Translations under genes and position numbers: made by a program
The notes under the pieces: model-generated
The model's database searches: none
The model's input: the letters and a program-made list of their open reading frames with translations, nothing else
Told to the model about the DNA's origin: nothing
Part shown: positions 59,401 to 64,000 of the stretch, one piece after another
How the letters are laid out: every line of letters starts with the position of its first letter
Numbering within the stretch: position 1 is the stretch's first letter
Source: Neospora caninum Liverpool
Taxonomy: Eukaryota > Apicomplexa > Conoidasida > Eucoccidiorida > Sarcocystidae
Length of the DNA: 64,000 bases
Assembly (NCBI RefSeq): GCF_000208865.1
Contig: NC_018395.1
Coordinates: forward strand, 5,566,839-5,630,838
Direction: 5' to 3'

Positions 59401-62400
59401 TCGCCTGGCTGCCGTTGCTGCTTCGGCCCTCGCAGCCGCAGTGGCCCGAAAGCAGCGGCGGGAGGCATCGGACAGCCAGGCAGCTGCGGCGGGGCAGGCG
59501 CAAGTTGATCAGCAAAACCAGGAGAAGTGCCCATTTCTTACAGAGAGTGTGCTGGGTCGTCGACACCATGAAAGAAGGGAGGAACCGAAACGACGAGGCA
59601 ACGAGAACAAATCGGATCCTTTGTTTCAGTTTTTGCTTCTTGATAGTCTCCAGAAGGCATCGTTCCGAGCGCCACAGCAGCCTGATCAGGCCCAGGAAAC
59701 GCTTGTAGAGGGCAGCAAGAGCCCAGAGACAGCACGGGCCACTGAGACATTTTTGTGCCAACCTGACAAAGACAATGGACGAGTGTTCTCGTCAAACGGC
59801 GTGGAGAGTCAGGCAACCCCGGTAAGCCGGCACACTCAACAGAGTCTCCGCGTGCATACCCACGTGCCTGAAGGAGATAACAATCTCGCCAGGCGGCAAG
59901 GAAGACACGACGAAAGGACCTCGGCGACCGCCTGGGTTCACAGAGGCTTGGGAGATGGGCCTCGAATGCCACGAATGCTGTCCATTTCTGAAGAGCACGA
60001 CGGTCAAGACGATTTTGCCTCAGAAAACGTACGCAGCGGGCCGCAGTCGGCCGGGCACCGCCTAGCAAGGAAGGATTCGTCCGGTGTAAACGAGAGGGTT
60101 GTCTCTGCAAGAGGAGAAACGAGGTAAGAGAACGATGCTAGTGCCACCACGTAAATTATCTTTTCTCTTCAAACGGGAGACTTCGTCCGAAAACATAGGC
60201 ATCCCTGCTTGCGCAGATGCCAGCAATACCAAAAGGCTTTGCTCTCTTGCCGAATGTGACTTCGAACAACTTTCTGGGTGTAGTTTGTGCCTTCGTCTGT
60301 TTCAACTGGAATGCCTCGTTCTTCAGAATCCTTCCGTGCGTTCGCTACCAATCAGAAGCGTAGCTCGACGTTACTGTTGTGTTTCGGCGGGGTCAGACTT
60401 GGGTTTGTTGACGGCGCGCTTCGCGAGTTGCCGCCCGTGCACTTCAGAACGAAGTATACGTTTATATGGAAGATCGAACTGCTTACTCATGCAAAAGGTT
60501 CCGTGTATCCCGTTCCACTCTCCTTGTCCGTATCTCCTTGCACTTCAGTGGATCTTGCGTTGCTTCGCTTTACCTGTTTAAAAGCGCATGTGTCTGCCTG
60601 ACCAACCGCGTATGCACTCAGCCTACGATGAGGTTCCCCCACACCATCGCCGCCACTTTTGAGAGACTGCTGCTCGTGCGGGAGTTTTCGAGTTTTCCCT
60701 TTGGCTGTCGTGCCTGTTTGTCTGTATAGACCTTCTGGGATATCTTGAAACAGTGTCCGTGGGGCCTTCCGTCTTAGCCGTTTATGGAGCGTGCTCGTGC
60801 CTTTCTGTTCTCCGTACGTCCCTCCAAACGTTGTATCTCTCCGGTCAACCGTGGTGTTTCGTGTGTCGTCTTTCTTTCACCCCTTTTTAAAAATGCCTGC
60901 AGCTCGACACCTCACGGCCAGGAGCGCGTCTGGGCGACCTCTCTATCTTCCCAGGGCGATATGCAGGTGCGGCACACCAAAGGGCACCAGTCGGCCTCTG
61001 TCTGCGAGCCATGCGAGTTTCCCAATAAGCGTCGACATCTTCAGCCTTCCGCACCGTTCCCTGGGCGGAGCGAAGCTGAACGTCAAGGCTTCCGGGGTCT
61101 CGTTGATGGCCGCGACGCTTCGGCGGGTGCCGAGCCAGACCCCACGTTGCGACAGTCGAGCGGGGCACTTGAGACGATTCTCGACCGGCAGCGAACACTC
61201 AACCACCTGCCTGCCGCAGGCTCCGGTGCGCGCGAACTCGCGCGGTCTGCCCTTCGCCACGCGCCTTCGAAGAAAATGAATCTAACGAAAGCAATAGCGT
61301 CATCGTTAGCAGACGCAGGACGCCTTGGCGTCAGCACGCTTCTTATGCGTGAAAGCCAGTTGCAGACAGCGGCAGGAGTTCTTGGTGACGAGGCACTGCA
61401 GCGCTACATGCGCGCCGCCTCGGCCCTCCTTCACCCAAACGTGAACACGTCCGATGACGCTACACTGCATTCTTCAGGCATTCTTGCTGACAACCAGCCC
61501 TCCGATGAGGACCCGGCGTCGCCAGGCACATCGACGATTCCCCTCTTTGTGCCATCGTCATCGCCAGTCAGCAGCGGGCAGAGCCTAAGTAGCGGCAGCG
61601 GCAAACCCACGCACGCTGTGGAGCACACTCCCGGGAGACTTGGAGAGGGAATAGCTCGGAGATCGGGGAACAAGGAGTCCTGCGGGGATGATTCGAAAAC
61701 GGAAGACGCCAAGCGTTTTAGTCCGGTTGAAATGAACAACTCGTCTGCTACGGCGGCCGCGACTGCAGCAGCGGTAGCGGCTTTGCTTGCTTGGAAGAAA
61801 CCTCATGGGGTTTTCGGCCGCGTATCCGCTGACTGCGATGGAAGTGACGAAAAGAACTCGCTGCTTGCGAATGAAGGTCCAACCAAGGAGTCTCCCTCTC
61901 TTGAAAGGCATGGAAAGGACGAAGGCGAGGAATTGATCTGCACGAAACCTCGAGAGCACGCCCTCGTACGCCATTCCAAACAAGAACAGGCTTTTGCACA
62001 CATGTTGCCGAGGGGCGTGCTCCTTGATGCTGCTCGGGTACTGCTGGCCACATCAGGACGGCAGAGGAACGATGGAGGGAATCCATTGCCGCTCAACCCG
62101 GCCATGGTGCAGCTCTTACTCCCCACGAGTCACGATTCAGAGGGGTCGAAGCACGAGCACGAAGACAGAGCAACGCGGAGTCCTCCTTGTGAGGCACCGA
62201 GACAGAGTAAGGCGGCTTTCGTTTTCACCAGATTTGCCGGCAAGGAAACGCCCTGGCAGCAGGAGACTCCCGTTCGTGAGTGTATCTGGTCAGCCATAGC
62301 AGAGATGCAAACCTTTTCAAGTCGGCGAAGCTCTTGCTATCCGTTTCGTTCCCTACTCTGCGGAGGCACCGCAGGAATGCCCGTTTCTCAGTGGTCGTGC

Positions 62401-64000
62401 CTAGTTCAGATGTGATGTAGTGTCGGTCTGCAGTCGCTGCGCGGACCTAACAGGCACTCGTTGAGCCGTACGAACGCGAGGGGGCGAGTGAGGCGACGAG
62501 ATAAAGCCTCACAGTTCCTTGGTCTCCGACTGCGTGAAAGGCTCCCACACTGACATTCGAGACGCCCAGGCACTGACGGCTGTGCGGGGGTCTGTGTGGG
62601 GATCCTTTTCTCGCGAAGCTTCTGTCGCGCCTGACTTCACCAGGCTGGGTTCCCCTCTGTGTGCCTAAAATTCCCTCTCTCTAGGCCAACCGCCTTCTGG
62701 CGGGTCTTTCCAAGCGTCGAGGGCGAGCCTGGCCGCGCGGGCCTGCACGGCATACGACGTGAGAGCCCCCAAGAGTACCCACTCCCTCGCTTGCGATAGC
62801 CCGACAAAAGCGCCTTCAAATCCGGGAGGAGCGTACCAGACAGAGCGGGGACGGGATGCATACCGTGGCGAACCTCCGCACTCTCGTACGGGCCAACCAA
62901 CTGCTTCGGACGCTCACCTGGCATCTCACCGCCTTTTGGAATCGGTAAATGCCTCCGACGACGAACTGGTTGAGGTAAGTCGACGAGGACTTGTGCTACC
63001 TACTGGAATCACCTCTCCGTCCATATCGCAAAGTTTGTTTACCTCCAGATAGTCACGGTGTGGTGCCTCTACACACGGGCCACTGTCGCGGAATTTGGAG
63101 AACCTACCAACGCGCGGCGTATCAACGAAGGAACTGTGTTTTCGTGTTCCATTTGGAAATCGAAGTGCGGCAGGCTCATGCGCTGAGCTGACAATACCGT
63201 ATCATGTTGCACGTTGCGTCCTCTCTTCTCGAGAACAAGGCGCCGAGGGCAGTGGTGAATTCCTCAGCTGGTCTTAGCTATTAAGGCGTTGCTTCCTCCT
63301 TGGAAATCTCTCCATTTCCCGCTTACTCCTTCGCCGACTGACCGGCTGTCCTATCGATTCTGCCTGCGAATTGTCAACGTCCTACGTTACATACACAAAG
63401 ACGGCGCACTGCCTCGAGCTTCCTTTTCACGTGGCCGTGAATTACTTTTTCTCTTCATCTTTTTTCGCTCTATCCTTTATGACTCTATATTCTCCGTTCC
63501 ATTGATGTCCGGTCCAACGTCCTGTAGAGACCCGTGTCTCGAGGCACCTAGGCGGTCCTGGTTCTTCTCGGCAGTCTTAAATGTGCAGGGGACGAAACGT
63601 CGCGGCAAACACACTCTCGTATCGGCGCCGTAAAGATCTCGCGTTGGTATGAAAACGCCTTCGACGCCGGGGATGGCCACTTCATGACAACGGCATCATT
63701 GCCCGTGTTGCCTCTCCCTGTTCCTCAGGCTACTGCAGCGGCCTTGAGAGCGATCGGGCGACTCCTGACGCTCCGTGCATCTCGGCTTCCGACTCGCCAG
63801 ACACCCGCTGGGCGGCCTGTTCACGCTTCGTCCAAACCCTGCAGTTTCGAGGAGGCTCATTCAGGTGTACAGGCGGCCGCTGCCTGTAGCGGGGTCCAGA
63901 AGGTAGGGTCAGGTGTATTGCTCTCTAAGAGCCTTCCTTCCCTTCTGCGCAGCATTTCGATGACGGAGTTGGCTTTGCGAAAGGGTACCGCTGTCCTCAC
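56491..64000 (+). CDS. Very large unrecognised protein, 3' end beyond the window
   Basis: Five exons: 56491-58413, 58895-60123, 60903-62275, 62685-62974, 63729-64000+. Phases are consistent (0, 2, 1, 0), giving at least 1696 residues. Most is Ser/Pro/Glu/Gln low complexity typical of coccidian proteins. More ordered islands: HPFDLLYQLHTTGLTLSVGW near residue 35; an island reading VVLQGPDGVEVVIRCRSGEP then VVCEALRILQLYGFRQSALL (about 390-455); and a predicted helix VDLSLVYLAAAGLL at the end of exon 1. Ala-rich helices recur in later exons: RLAAVAASALAAAVARKQRR (exon 2), ATAAATAAAVAALLAWKKPH (exon 3) and ATAAALRAIGRLLTLRASRL (exon 5), with LTKAIASSLADAGRLGVSTL in exon 3. No signal peptide or catalytic domain is seen. 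The start could be the Met at 56482 or 56491, or lie in an upstream exon. Exon 3's frame extends left of its acceptor to 60784, but that part does not continue exon 2. Confidence 0.75.

Overview
The window looks like nuclear DNA of a tissue-cyst coccidian (Apicomplexa, Sarcocystidae; Toxoplasma, Neospora, Hammondia or Besnoitia type). The evidence is a GC content near 50 %, long multi-exon genes with introns of about 0.1-2 kb, pyrimidine-rich leaders, proteins padded with Ser/Pro/Glu low complexity, (TA)n microsatellites and repeated TGCATGC motifs. There are no bacterial-style operons, rRNA or tRNA genes, CRISPR arrays or intact transposons. The species cannot be fixed by eye.

Layout. (1) 832-3084, minus: a protein ending in a TTF-type zinc finger, the module at the N-terminus of hAT-type transposases. 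(2) 8558-17248, plus: DNAI7 (CASC1/IC97), an axonemal inner-arm dynein factor in at least ten exons. (3) 19358-21662, plus: a STEEP1/CXorf56-family protein in four exons, whose introns carry two minisatellites. (4) 24654-28029, plus: a membrane-anchored short-chain dehydrogenase/reductase in five exons. (5) 29760-36506, minus: a CRAL-TRIO (Sec14-like) plus GOLD protein in eleven exons. (6) 39090-42188, plus: a single-exon secreted Ser/Thr-rich protein with a Tyr-rich C-terminus. (7) 43373-51780, minus: a 21-exon, 901-residue kinesin with an intact P-loop, eroded switch motifs and a coiled-coil tail. (8) 56491-64000, plus: five exons of a very large unrecognised protein that runs off the window.

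Exon models were built by hand from splice signals, reading-phase continuity and family similarity. Phases close exactly for genes 3, 4, 5, 7 and 8. Gene 2 has an unresolved stretch at 9959-12218. Nothing indicates co-regulated operons; neighbours are unrelated housekeeping, cytoskeletal and secretory genes. DNAI7 points to the flagellated male gamete, the only axoneme-bearing stage in these parasites. The largest gene-poor stretches are 3085-8557, 21663-24653 and 51781-56490. The last contains coding-like fragments that may be an undiscovered plus-strand gene.
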